NCBI RefSeq assembly: GCF_019112545.1
Contig: NW_025064885.1
Span: 1,682,419-1,746,418 of the forward strand
Source of the DNA: Guyanagaster necrorhizus
Lineage: Eukaryota; Basidiomycota; Agaricomycetes; Agaricales; Physalacriaceae
Direction: 5' to 3'
DNA: 64,000 bases
Part shown: positions 49,405 through 60,800 of the stretch, piece by piece
Layout of the letters: each line of letters starts with the position of its first letter
Numbering within the stretch: position 1 is the stretch's first letter
The notes under the pieces: model-generated
The model's database searches: none
Seen by the model: only the letters and a program-made list of their open reading frames with translations
What the model was told of the DNA's origin: nothing
Translations under genes and position numbers: made by a program

Positions 49405-49928
49405 TGTTAAGATTTTTCCTGTTTTCTTTTCTTTTCTTTTCTTTTTCTTAGAAATGACCCCTATCTCTACTTAGTCAGGGCACTCAAGCTGGCACTTAGG
49501 ACCATGGGAAAGCTTAGCTCAGCACCAAGTCGGTCACTCTCCTATCGTGATGCTGTGTGCTGTGAAGAGAGAGACAATGCTCGTTTTGTCTCTAAATTGC
49601 AGTGCAGCAACCACAGCACAACAGCATGACAACAGCTTTTGTGGAGAGCCTGGCAACAGCAGGGGTAACAGTTCTATGACAGACAATATCTTTTGTGAAT
49701 ATTTATTTATAGCATGATAACAGAACAGTATTTAAGTAGTGTAACTCTCACTATAATACCCTAGCTTCAAGCTAAAGTTTTATCTTCACTATCTTATCTC
49801 GAGCGAACTGCAACACTTTGACTACACAACACTAGTCACACACAAGTGAACTCTGATAGTATAACCTGAAGTGTGAGGTTCTATCAGTTTATCACATGTC
49901 ATTGGTCATGTGGAATTTGGACTTAACA
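49405..49928 (+). repeat. 5' LTR of Gypsy copy 2
   Basis: 524 bp. It opens with a CTTTT-repeat tract. TATTTAA at 49729-49735 is a TATA candidate, and AGCTTCAAGCTAAA at 49763 lies about 30 bp downstream, where transcription should begin. Confidence 0.95.
49763..49776 (+). promoter_or_regulatory. predicted transcript start of copy 2, complementary to its PBS
   Basis: AGCTTCAAGCTAAA sits about 30 bp after the TATA candidate and pairs at 12 of 13 positions with the sequence at 49930-49942. Assigning it as the mRNA 5' end is inference from the Tf1 model. Confidence 0.5.
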
Positions 49929-49929
49929 A

Positions 49930-49942
49930 TTAGCTCGAAGCT
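49930..49942 (+). other. self-complementary primer-binding site, copy 2
   Basis: TTAGCTCGAAGCT lies one base after the 5' LTR. It does not look like the 3' end of a common tRNA complement, but is nearly the reverse complement of the LTR block at 49763. Confidence 0.6.
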
Positions 49943-50171
49943 TTTTGCTTCTCTTTCTCAGGCCCAACTGTGCTGAGAAACTGAATGCCCCCTGCTCTAA
50001 ATCCATTCAATCTGAACTTTACTCATGAGTTCTTCGAACTCTTGGCTTCTATCATTGGAATATTGATCAGTTTATTGGTGATCATACAGCTGTGCCATGG
50101 ATGCTAATCTATTACCACCTGAGCCATTCGACACTATCAAAAGTTTCAATGTATTCACATAATTCTTTGAA

Positions 50172-53022
50172 ATGTCACACCAGACCTCCCCCTCTACAAC
50201 ATCCCTGCCTCTGTCTGAAGCTCCATCTGACACCCCAAAGAAACAGAAGATGAGCCTCAGGGCTCAACTGAAAGGCATCCTAGAGAAGAGGAGCAGCAGC
50301 AGCAGCAGCAGCAACATGAATACCCCCCAAGACCCCTGTCAGCAATCATCCAAGACCCTGAAAATCCCTGGGCTATAGAGTTTCGATGAACCTGATCTGA
50401 CATCTCTGTCCCCTTCCCCCAGCACAGCATCACTGCATCAAAGACAACTGTTGCTCAGTCTGGAATTGAGTGCTGGACTAGAGACTCCTTGGATGCCGTT
50501 CGGATGGCTCTAAGCACCAAAAGTACTAACAGGCATCAACCCCGGCATGTCTCATCAATAAGAAGCAGTGGAAGAGGAATGAGGGTCAGTAGTTCCAACC
50601 CCTTCTTTGATGACACCAATAGGGACGAGGTCCGATACTGGCAAGCAGCATCAAGAGCTGCCAGCAGACTGAAACAAGGAGGAGCCTCATGCCTACCAAG
50701 GCATGATCCAGTGGTACCAATCCCAATATAACTGACCCCCCAGTCCCTTGCTGACTACCTCTATTCCTCAGTCGGCACTCCCAACTCTCTGTTCTGGGAA
50801 CCAGCCACTCTCCTCAGTGAGCCTGATCCCTGGACCGGGCCAACTGCTAAAGCCATCTATGCCAATGACTATTACAACAGGGAGCCGATACTCCTTGATG
50901 ACGACTGCCTATTATTATACAGGACTGACACTATCGCTGAGACTGACCATATCCCCATCTGGGGAGATGAGATACTGCCAGACCAGAGAACAATCAGGGG
51001 TGATGATGAATATATTGACCCCACAGAGGACCTCAAAAGGGTCCTTGATGGGCCAATCGCCACTCTCTTCCTTTATCCCCGGTTCTATCAAAACTTCTGC
51101 TGATATTGCAGAGCAGTAGCACCGCTAGCAGAAGGAGAAGAAGAGCAGCCCGACTGGGAGCCTGCTCCTCGACCTGATCCCCTTGACACCGAGTCAAGCA
51201 CTCAGCTCCGACCTACAAACCTTTGACCAGCAAGGCAGTTCCCTCCTTGAGGGGACCACTGACAAAGGGGCTGAAGGGGATGATAAGGGCGAGGAGGAGG
51301 ATCAAGAAGGCTGAGCGATAGACTCTATCCTTGAATGGGGGAGTATCATCAGCACAACGACATGCCAAGAACAGAAAAAGAAGCAGTGAGAATGAGAGGC
51401 ACAGGAGAAGGAATTTATTCAGTTATACCAAGAACAGGTAGCTGAACTATGGAGGGATGATCTCTGGCTGAAATCATCCCTGGGATAAAGATATACCACT
51501 GCTGACCCTGTTGAGTGGGAGGAGATTTTGCAGTATGCTGCGACTGAGCACACTATTTTTAACTTCAATCAATGCTTCTTACACTACCAGATGATGGCAA
51601 TGCCGCTATACCAGCCAAGGTTCAGCAAGAGAGAGGCACCCAAGCCTTGAACACTGAGTGTAATGCTGCCCAAGTCAATAGGGTGGATTACACCATCGGT
51701 CTGCTCAGCAACCTCAAGATATTCGGACACTACCTTGGCAATACAAAGCATAGCATCCTGGCTAACTCGATCCTATGGACAGCTGAGAATCTATCACTCA
51801 AATCCCTGGACCAGCAGAGGGAGCTGACTATTGGGAGAACAACTGCCACCGGATGAAGCTGAAGGGAGCAGATCGGTTCTGACTGACATCAAGAAGGATG
51901 ACTCCAAAGCAATGGCACAGGAGTGGATCATCAAGGAAGGACAGATTGTCTGAAAGGAAGGATCACTGATCCTAAGAAGTCCCGTCACTGATGATGAGTC
52001 CCTGCATTCTTTTCCAGGATCCCCGACGGATTGGACTAGTCCCTCTGAGGAGGAGCCTCCAAATCTGATGTTGCCTCTTGATCTGAAGGTGTATATTTTA
52101 AACATCAGACCAATACTCAGGCAGAAGCCTCTTCCTTTTAAAGGGGCTTCAGATGATATTGACTGATTTCTTATGGACTGCGACCAATATTTCCAAGTCT
52201 TTGCCTCATACTTCCTCCATGACATGTACAAGGTAAACTACGCCACCACCTACTTTGAAGATAAAGCAAAAGTATGGTGGGTACTTTTAGCCTCTAACTT
52301 CTGGTCGATCATCCAGCAACACCACCAGTACCCCTCATAGGCCATCTTAAAACAGATGATTCATGACAAGTTCATGGATCCTGCTGTATGAGAAGTCCAC
52401 AGGTTGAAGATGAAGGAATACAAGATGGGCGATAAAGCGGCACTGGATTACTTCAACGAATTAGAGTGACTCGGAAAACTTGCTGGGATCAGGGAGAATA
52501 TAGCTGACTTGGGGCATATGGTCGAGTATATGAAGCAGGGACTCTCACCCCATTACCTAAGGACCATCTTGGATCTTGGCCATAGCATCTCTATTGGTTA
52601 TAATGACTGGAAGGCATGAATTGTCCTAATGTGGCAGGAATGACAGCGATAGAAGGCAGAAGCAGCAAACCTGTGGGACCAGCACAGGTACCAGAGACAG
52701 GGCTTGAAGCCCTCCACCTCTCATGCAACCATATCTGCCAGGCCCAGCAGCTCAGCCTCAACTTCTCAGAACGACTGAAAGCAAACTGGTAAGGGTTCAA
52801 GTACCAGAACAGGCAAGCAGATCAATGTGGATCACCTCAAGAAGAAGGGGAAGTGCTTCAATTGTAGCCAACCAGGCCACATGGCATGAAACTGCCCAGA
52901 GAAGAAGAACAAATGCACATGGAAGGACATTAGGGTGTAGATCGCAGAGTTGATGAAAGAAGCCCAGGACCTCAGGGGTGATAATAACCCTGAGAAAGTA
53001 AAAGGCGAGGCTGAGCAGTGAG
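50172..53022 (+). pseudogene. gag of Gypsy copy 2, interrupted
   Basis: It begins at the ATG at 50172 with a Ser/Gln-rich leader (a CAG/AGC repeat encodes a serine run near 50295). The capsid-like retrotransposon gag region is at about 52080-52620 (DCDQYFQVFASYFLHDMYKV, KAKVWWVLLASNFWSII, GDKAALDYFNELE). The zinc knuckle KCFNCSQPGHMA-stop-NC at 52852-52893 fits CX2CX4HX4C, with a stop where Trp is usual. At least ten stops lie in frame, mostly at Trp, Arg or Gln codons. Confidence 0.85.
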
Positions 53023-56000
53023 CAATTCCACTGACTCAGCCAAGGAAACAGATAACAAGTCACTAACTGCTGGACAGACTGACATTTTACTTTCTGTAGT
53101 ATCACCACCTATGTCTAAATTATGCATGCATTTGAATATACCTGACTCTATCCATCAACCAGAATCGCCTAAACAACCAATTTCTATGACTCAAGCACTG
53201 ATGAAGGGCCAAAGAGGGGCAGAGAGCCCCAAAAGTACGTCATCATCATCAGTTCATCAAACTAAAAATACAAAACAGACTCAATTGCCTTCGGGCCAAA
53301 CAGAGGCAGTGGGCCCCACAACCTGACTCAAGCCATTCAATATCAAGTGGACTTGGTGAGCCATCAAAGATGCCAAGAACAAAGAAGTGGCAAAAGCTGT
53401 GCTCAAAAACTGGATATACAAGTTTTAAGCTAAAGAAGTGATCGACAACATGATTGCTAGAATGTAAGTTGCAGAGTGATGCTGAGCTCTAGAATAGCTC
53501 AACAAATTACACAGACCACAGAAATTCATCTGATGAGCCAAGTCCATGAGAAAAGATTTACTAGCTAAGGCACAGATCGAGACATTGACATCTCAATCAA
53601 CCTATACAGTCACTGCCTTAATTGACAGCAGCTGCACAGGGAGTAGCATCAACCAAGCTTTCATCAACAAGTATCATTTGTCCACCCAGGCAACAGCAGT
53701 CCCCATTCCAGTCTACAATACAGATGGAATAAGGAACCAAGCTGGATTGATTACTGAATATGTAGAGCTTAGGCTCACTATTGGTGACTATTCAGAACAA
53801 ATTGATCTGGCCGTAATGGACTTAGGAATGAAGGAGGTATTCCTTAGCCATGACTGGCTGATCAGACACAATCTGCTAATCAATTGGAAAACTGGATGAA
53901 TCATCTTCACTTGATGTCACTGCCAGAAAATTCCATTTGAATTACCAGATGAAGATCCTGAAGATCAATGGGATAAAAAAATGGAAAATAGTGAAATGAT
54001 CCTCACCATCAATTTACAAAGGGCCATTGACATACGAGCAATACACCATGCTAATGACCTAGCAGCCAAGGCTAATACCGGGAAGGAGAAAAGAACATTC
54101 GAAGAAATGGTCCCCACATGAGTATGCGATTATTGGGATTTATTCGAAAAAGAGAATTTCAATGAACTATCTGATGCAAAATTCTGGGACCATGCCATCA
54201 AATTAACTCCCAATGCAAACGCCAATCTGGATTGCAAGTGCTACCCACTTAGCAATAATGAACAGCAAGAACTGGACAAGTTTTTAGAGGAAAACTTATC
54301 CAGCAGAAGGATTTGGCCATCAAAGTCACCTATGGCATCACCCTTCTTCTTCATCAAAAAGAAGGACAGGAAACTTCGACCAGTATAGGATTATCGGAAG
54401 CTAAATGAAATGACAATCAAGAATCATTATCTGCTTCCTTTAATTGCAGAATTAATAGATAAACTCTGAGGCATCAAGTACTACACTAAACTGGATGTTC
54501 AGTGGGGATACAACAACATACGAATCAAGGAGGGCAATGAATAGAAGGCCGCTTTTCAAACTAATCGAGGATTGTTTGAACCGACGGTCATGTTTTTTGG
54601 GCTCACCAACTTGCTAGCTATATTCCAGTGAATGATGAACGACATCTTCAAAGATCTCATTGCCACTGGAAAAGTCACAATCTATTTGGATGACATTCTC
54701 ATTATGACCAAGACCAAGGAGGAATATCGATAGATAGTATGACAAGTACTATCTCACATGAGAAAACACCGACTTTTCTTCAAGGCCAAAAAATGTGAGT
54801 TCGAGGTACTAGAAACAGAATACCTCAGAGTCATTATCAGCAAAGGAAGCATTCAGATGGACCCTATTAAAATAGTGAGAGTAACTGAATGGTCAGAACT
54901 GACCAAGAAAAAGGAATTACAATCATTCCTGGGATTCATGAACTTCTATTGCCAGTTCATCAGGGACTACAGCAAAATAGTATGACCAATGATGCAATTA
55001 ACTGAAAATTCCCCATGGATTTGGAGAATTTCCCAACAGGAAGTGTTTAATAATCTTAAATGCCAATTGGCAGAAGACATCATCCTGGCAATACCCAGCC
55101 AGAATGGAAAGTTCTGGCTGGAAGCCAACTCTAGTGAAGGCATGATTAGGGCCGTACTCTCACAGGAACAGGATGGCAAATGGCAGCCTATCACCTTTAT
55201 GTCAAAGGCACTCACAGTAACTGAACACAACTATGAAATCTATGATAAAGAACTCCTCGCCATAATGCTGGCTCTTGCTGAATGATGGCATTATCTCATT
55301 GGAGCAGTCCAGACCTTTGAGATCTGGATGGATCACCAGAACCTTTGATATTTCTGACAACCACAAAAGCTTAATTGCAGATAGGCCAGATGAGTCACAG
55401 AATTATCAGAATATGAATATATGCTATACCATAAATCTGGTGTAGCAAACAAGAAAGCCGATTTCCTCAGCTGCAGGGCGGATCATGACCAAGGAGGAGA
55501 CAATAATAAGAAGGTCGTTTTACTATGGCTAGAACACTTCTGAGCAATGATCATGCCCACAGAAGAAGAGATGTATGAATGCATCAAGAGCACCACTCAG
55601 GATCTCTATAAGTGGGATCAAAAAATCACTCTATCACTCAATCATAAGCAAGGACTGAAGAAAGAAGGGAGATTGATCCGATACGATGCATGGATCTATA
55701 TCCCAAGAGATCAAAAGCTCCATAGTGATATCATCATCACATGCCATGATTATGCAACCGCCAGACATTCTGGGATTGCAAAAACTAAAGAGCTCATACT
55801 ACAGGAGTATTGGTGGCCAAAGATGGACCATGATATCACCCGATATGTCAAAGCTTGTAAGACCTGTCAAAGGGGCAAGTCGTCAATACAACAGCGAGTA
55901 GCACCACTCCACCCAAATGAGATCCCTTCATCATCATGGATCCACATTTCGGTGGATATGATCATCAGACTTCCCAAAAGTGATAGCTATGATGCAATCA

Positions 56001-56997
56001 TCATCATAGTCAATCGCTTCTCGAAAGTGATTATTCTGATCACCTGTTCAACAGAACTGACATTCAAAGGATGGGCCAAGATACTATGAGACAAGGTATA
56101 TGCAAAGTATGGCATGCCCCAAGTAGTGATTTCAGACCGAGGGCCACAATTCATATCCAAATTCTTGGACGACCTGTACCGACTCTTAAACATCAAACAA
56201 AATGCCTCAACAGCATATCATCCACAGACAGATGGCCAAACAGAACAGGCCAACCAAGAAGTTGAAAAGTACTTACAGCTTTTCATCAGTTATCGACAGA
56301 ATGACTGGACGGAATGGCTAGCACTAGCAGCATTTCAACACAATAACAGAATTCACTCAGCAATAGGTAAAACACTGTTCTTCATAAACTACGGATGAAA
56401 CCCACCTGTTGCACAAACAGGGTGGGTCCACACAACAACACCAGTGTTAACTGACTTTGCAGAAACAATGACAAAAATTCACAAGAAAACAAAGACAGCC
56501 CTCAAAAAAGCTGCTTTAACAATGAAGAAGAACTATGATAAACATCGCTGCCCAGCGCATGAGTATGCAATCAATGACAAGGTTTGGTTGGATACTACCA
56601 ACCTCTATCTACTACAGCCAAAACAAAAACTGGCCAATAAATGAACAGGACCCTTCAAAATCGTCTCTAAAATCAGTTACTCTGCATACAAGTTGCAGCT
56701 ACTAGCAACTTGGAAGATTCATAATGTTTTTAACAAAACATTGTTGACACCTTACATGGCCCCAGCCTTTCCAAATCAAGAACGACCACTCCCACCTCCA
56801 CCAGAACTCATTGATGACAAGGAACACTACAAAATTGATGAGGTGCTGAACCACAAAACACAAAAAGTTAAAGCTCATGGTGGAGGTGTAAAAACAACTA
56901 TTGACTATTTAGTCAGTTGGAAAGGATATGGACCCGAATCAAACCAGTGGGTCAACGAAAAATATATGAATGCAGAGGATATTATATAAGATTATGA
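53023..56997 (+). pseudogene. pol of Gypsy copy 2 (PR-RT-RH-IN-chromodomain), interrupted
   Basis: Protease at 53546-53899 (ALIDSSCTGSSINQAFI; the active-site DSG reads DSS). Reverse transcriptase at about 54160-55000 with IYLDDILIM at 54681. RNase H at 54989-55480 (FWLEANSSEGMIRAVLSQEQ). Integrase zinc finger at 55740-55880 (HSGIAKTKELILQEYWWPKM, CKTCQ). Integrase core at 55900-56390 (ISVDMIIRLPKSD, VISDRGPQFISKFLDDLYRL, NQEVEKYL), D,D,E visible. Chromodomain at 56838-57000 (TIDYLVSWKGYGPESNQWVN), which in chromoviruses steers insertion to heterochromatin. Stops and frame changes are frequent. Confidence 0.88.
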
Positions 56998-57308
56998 ACA
57001 CAGAATCAACAAAGTTGACACAAAAAGGGTCATGTTCAATATTATATCTGCTAAACATGTTGAGGTGACAAAGGGAAGAAAGATGATATCTAGTCAGATA
57101 TACATCAATCAACCTGCCGACAGCAGAGGACATGTAGCAGAGGATGATGAAGATGGTGGTTTGACAAATGATCCAGCAATGGCAGAGACATATAGCAAAG
57201 AGCAATGTCCAACACCTGCAAACAAAACAATGAGCAGTCCAGCAGATTGGCCATCTCCTTCCCAGATGAAGGGGGTTTTACCCTAACATAACCATTAGGA
57301 CGATGGTC

Positions 57309-57320
57309 TTAAGGAGGGGG
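57309..57320 (+). other. polypurine tract of copy 2
   Basis: A purine run AAGGAGGGGG ends three to four bases before the 3' LTR (57324). Equivalent runs precede the 3' LTRs of copy 1 (near 63911) and copy 3. It should prime plus-strand DNA. Confidence 0.7.
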
Positions 57321-57323
57321 TAA

Positions 57324-57847
57324 TGTTAAGATTTTTCCTGTTTTCTTTTCTTTTCTTTTCTTTTTCTCAGAAATGATCCCTATCTCTACTTAGTCAGAGC
57401 ACTCAAGCCAGTGCTTAGGACCATGGGAAAGCTTAGCTCAGCACCAAGTCGGTCACTCTCCTATCGCGATGCTGTGTGCTGTGAAGGGAGAGACAATACT
57501 CATTTTGTCTCCAAATTGCAGTGCAGCAACCACAGCACAATAGCATGACAACAGCTTTTGTGGAGAGCCTGGCAACAGCAGGGGTAACAGCTCTACGACA
57601 GACAATATCTTTTGTGAACATTTATTTATAGCATGATAACAGAACAGTATTTAAGTAGTGTAACTCTCACTATAATACCCTAGCTTCAAGCTAAAGTTTT
57701 ATCTTCACTATCTTATCTTGAGCAAACTGCAACACCTTGACTACACAACACTAGTCACACACAAGTGAACTCTGATAGTATAACCCAAAGTGTGAGGTTC
57801 TATCAGTTTATCATGTGTCACTGGTCACATGGAATTTGGGCTTAACA
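57324..57847 (+). repeat. 3' LTR of Gypsy copy 2
   Basis: 524 bp, same length as the 5' LTR. By hand alignment it differs at about 27 positions, all transitions, with no gap. Confidence 0.95.
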
Positions 57848-57852
57848 ACAAC
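57848..57852 (+). repeat. target-site duplication ACAAC, right
   Basis: Matches 49400-49404. Confidence 0.9.
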
Positions 57853-60800
57853 CTGCCTGACAGTTCTCTCCTCAAAGGGGATATGGTGAGCAGGACCATT
57901 AACATAGACAATGAGAGAAAGGAAGAAGAATCTGACAGGAGAGTAGAGAACCTCCTTCTTGAATGAGAAAGTATGTTCAACAAAGCTGAAGAGAAACAAA
58001 GATGAGAGAAACACAAGATGCATGAAGAGGACTTCACACAGTTGTATCAACAGAAGGTGGCTACTTTATAGATGGATAACTGCTGGTTGAGATCATCCAT
58101 GGGATGAAGATATACCACTGCTGATGATGTCAGGCATGTGGATATTTTACAATATGCAGCCACTAAACAAGCTATTTTTAAATTTAATTGAAGATATTCT
58201 AGATATCAGATGGAGCTGCTACCATCATATCAGCCAAAACTTGAAACAACACCAAAGCTATAGATGCTGAGTATGATGCCATCTAGATCAGCATATATAG
58301 CACCTTCAACTCGAACAGCATCAAGCTGATACTCATTTGCCACCTCAGCTGTTCACAGCACAGCATCTTGGCTTGCTAGGGGCTGATCTCAGCCAAGTAG
58401 CTATTATCCAAACCCATGGCAGCTACCACTCTGGCAACCATTTGCCAGACAACCACTTTCTGACAAAGCCAAAAGCAGTGGAAAAAAAGCATCTGAAGAG
58501 CCTATCTCTACAGAAGATGATCTTGTGGCTATTGCTCAAGGCTGGACCATTAAGAATGGACAAATCATTCAGAAGTTGATCTCTCTACTGAGAAGTCCCA
58601 TCACCAATGATGGTTCCCTACACTCATTTTTAGGGCCACCAAGTGGATGGATGAGACTGCCTGCTGGTGGATACCTAAATCCAATACTCACTCTTGATGT
58701 GGATGCTCAAATTCTCAATGTCAAGCCAATCCTTGTATCTAAACCTCACCTCTTTTGAGGGGCATCTGATGATATTAATCACTTCTTGATTGACTGTGAT
58801 CAATATTTTCAGGTATTTGCCTTATACTTCCTTGCTGATATATACAAAGTAACATTTGCAGCAATCTACATGGTAGACAAAGCCAAAACCTGGTGGGTTC
58901 TTATTTTTCTGACATTCTGGTCAATCATGAGGTCCCATCATCAGTATCCCTTATGGCTGATGTTCAAACAAATAATCACTGACAAATTCATGGACCCGAC
59001 CATCCAAAAAGTCCACAAGCAAAAGATGAAGGACTTTAAGATGGCTGATAAGCCAGCCATCAACTACTTCAATGAACTAGAATGACTTGGCAAGCTTGTC
59101 AGGGTCTGGAATGATATAGCTGACACTGGCAGGATGGTTGAGTACATGAAGATGAGAGCTCTGGCCTCCTATCTTAAGATTATCTCTGACATTGGCCACA
59201 GTATTCTAGTTGGATATGATGAATGGAAGATGTGAATTATCACAATGTACAGAGAATGACAATAGCAGAAGGCAGAATCATCCACCCTATCATGGGGTGG
59301 ACAGAAGCATCAGAGACAGAGTATGAAGCCCTCCACCTCCAGCATGATCATGCTCACCAAGCCCAGTGGCTCAGCTCCAACTTCCTCATTCAGCAAGAAG
59401 CAAACTAGTATAAGCATAACATATACTAGAATGGGTCAGCCAATGGATGTGGATCATCTCAAGAAGGAGAAGAAGTGTTTCAATTGTGGCTAAAAAGGCC
59501 ATATAGTATGAAACTGCCCCCAGAAGAAGAATAAATGCATTTGGGAAGATATCCAGACACAAATTGCCAAATTGATAAAGGAAGATGAGAACCTCAGACA
59601 AGAAGGCAAGCCTGAGAAGGTAAAAGATTGGGCTGAGCAGTGAGCAATTTCACCAACTTGGCTAAAATAACCAAGAGTGGAGTGTCACAATTAACTGCTG
59701 GACAGACTGACTATGTTTCTGTAGTATCACTTATGCTCATACCCCCTATATCTAAATTATGTGTGCATTTGAATATACTCAACATTACCATTCAGATACT
59801 AGAATCGCTTAAGGAACTCACTCAAATACACATATGCTGAAAGAGGGCAGAGAGCTCTATTAGTATGTCTTCATCATATGTCAAAAAAGCTGATATCCTA
59901 GAATAGACTCAACTGCCTGCAGGCTGAATAAGGGCAGAAAGCCTCATTGGTTGGCTAAAACCATTTGATACTGAATAAACTTGGCAAGCCATCAAAGATG
60001 TGAAGGATAAAGCAGCAGCAAAGACCATACTCAAGAATTGGGTATACAAGACTTGAGCTGAGGAAGTGATTGATGATATGATCACTGGAATACAAGCAGC
60101 CAAATGAAATCAAGCCTTGGAGTAGCTTGATGAACTCTATGGGCCACAAAAATTCATTTAATGATTCAAGACTGGAGGACAAAACCTAATAGCCAAGGCC
60201 CAGATTGAGATATTAATATCTCAATCTATCTATGCAGTCACAACCCTGATCAACAGTGGCTGCACAGAAAGCTCAATCAATCATGCTTTCATCACCAAGC
60301 ACAATATTCTCACTCAGATCATGGTGGCACCTATTCCAGTCTATAATGCAGACAGAACAAAGAATCAAGCCAGCTCAATCACTGAGTATGTTGAACTTAG
60401 ACTCACTATCAGAGACCACTCAGAATAGATCAACTTGGCAGTAACCAATCTAGAAACCAAGAAAGTGTTCCTTAGTCATGACTGGTTGATTCAGTATAAT
60501 CTGCTAATCAACTGGAAAACCAGACACATTATTTTTGTCAGATGTTGGTGCCAGAAAATCCTATTTGAACTGCCAGATAAAGATCTTAAAGACAGGTGGG
60601 ATGAAGAAATGGAAGATAGGGAAACAATTCTCATTATAGATTTACAGAAAGCCCTTTATGTTTGCACTATGCATCATGTAAACAACCTGGCAGTCAAAGC
60701 CAATGAAGACAAAAAGAAAAAGATATTTGAGGAAATGGTACCTGAATGGGCACTGGACTACTAAAACTTATTTGAAAAGGAAAGTTTCAATGAATTACCT

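Larger units (their letters stand above)
49405..57847 (+). mobile_element. Ty3/Gypsy chromovirus copy 2, structurally complete, dead
   Basis: An 8,443-bp element with two 524-bp LTRs (TGTTAAG...CTTAACA) and a 5-bp duplication ACAAC. It lies inside copy 1: the sequences left of 49400 and right of 57853 are contiguous in copy 2's own internal sequence around 51210-51260. The internal region has gag, protease, RT, RNase H, integrase and chromodomain in that order (chromovirus type). Multiple TGA and TAG codons interrupt all ORFs, so it could move only with proteins from another copy. Confidence 0.95.

Noticed and set aside
50280..50312. CAG/AGC run as a microsatellite feature
   Set aside because: It is part of the retrotransposon gag leader, present in copy 1 as well, so it is not a separate locus.
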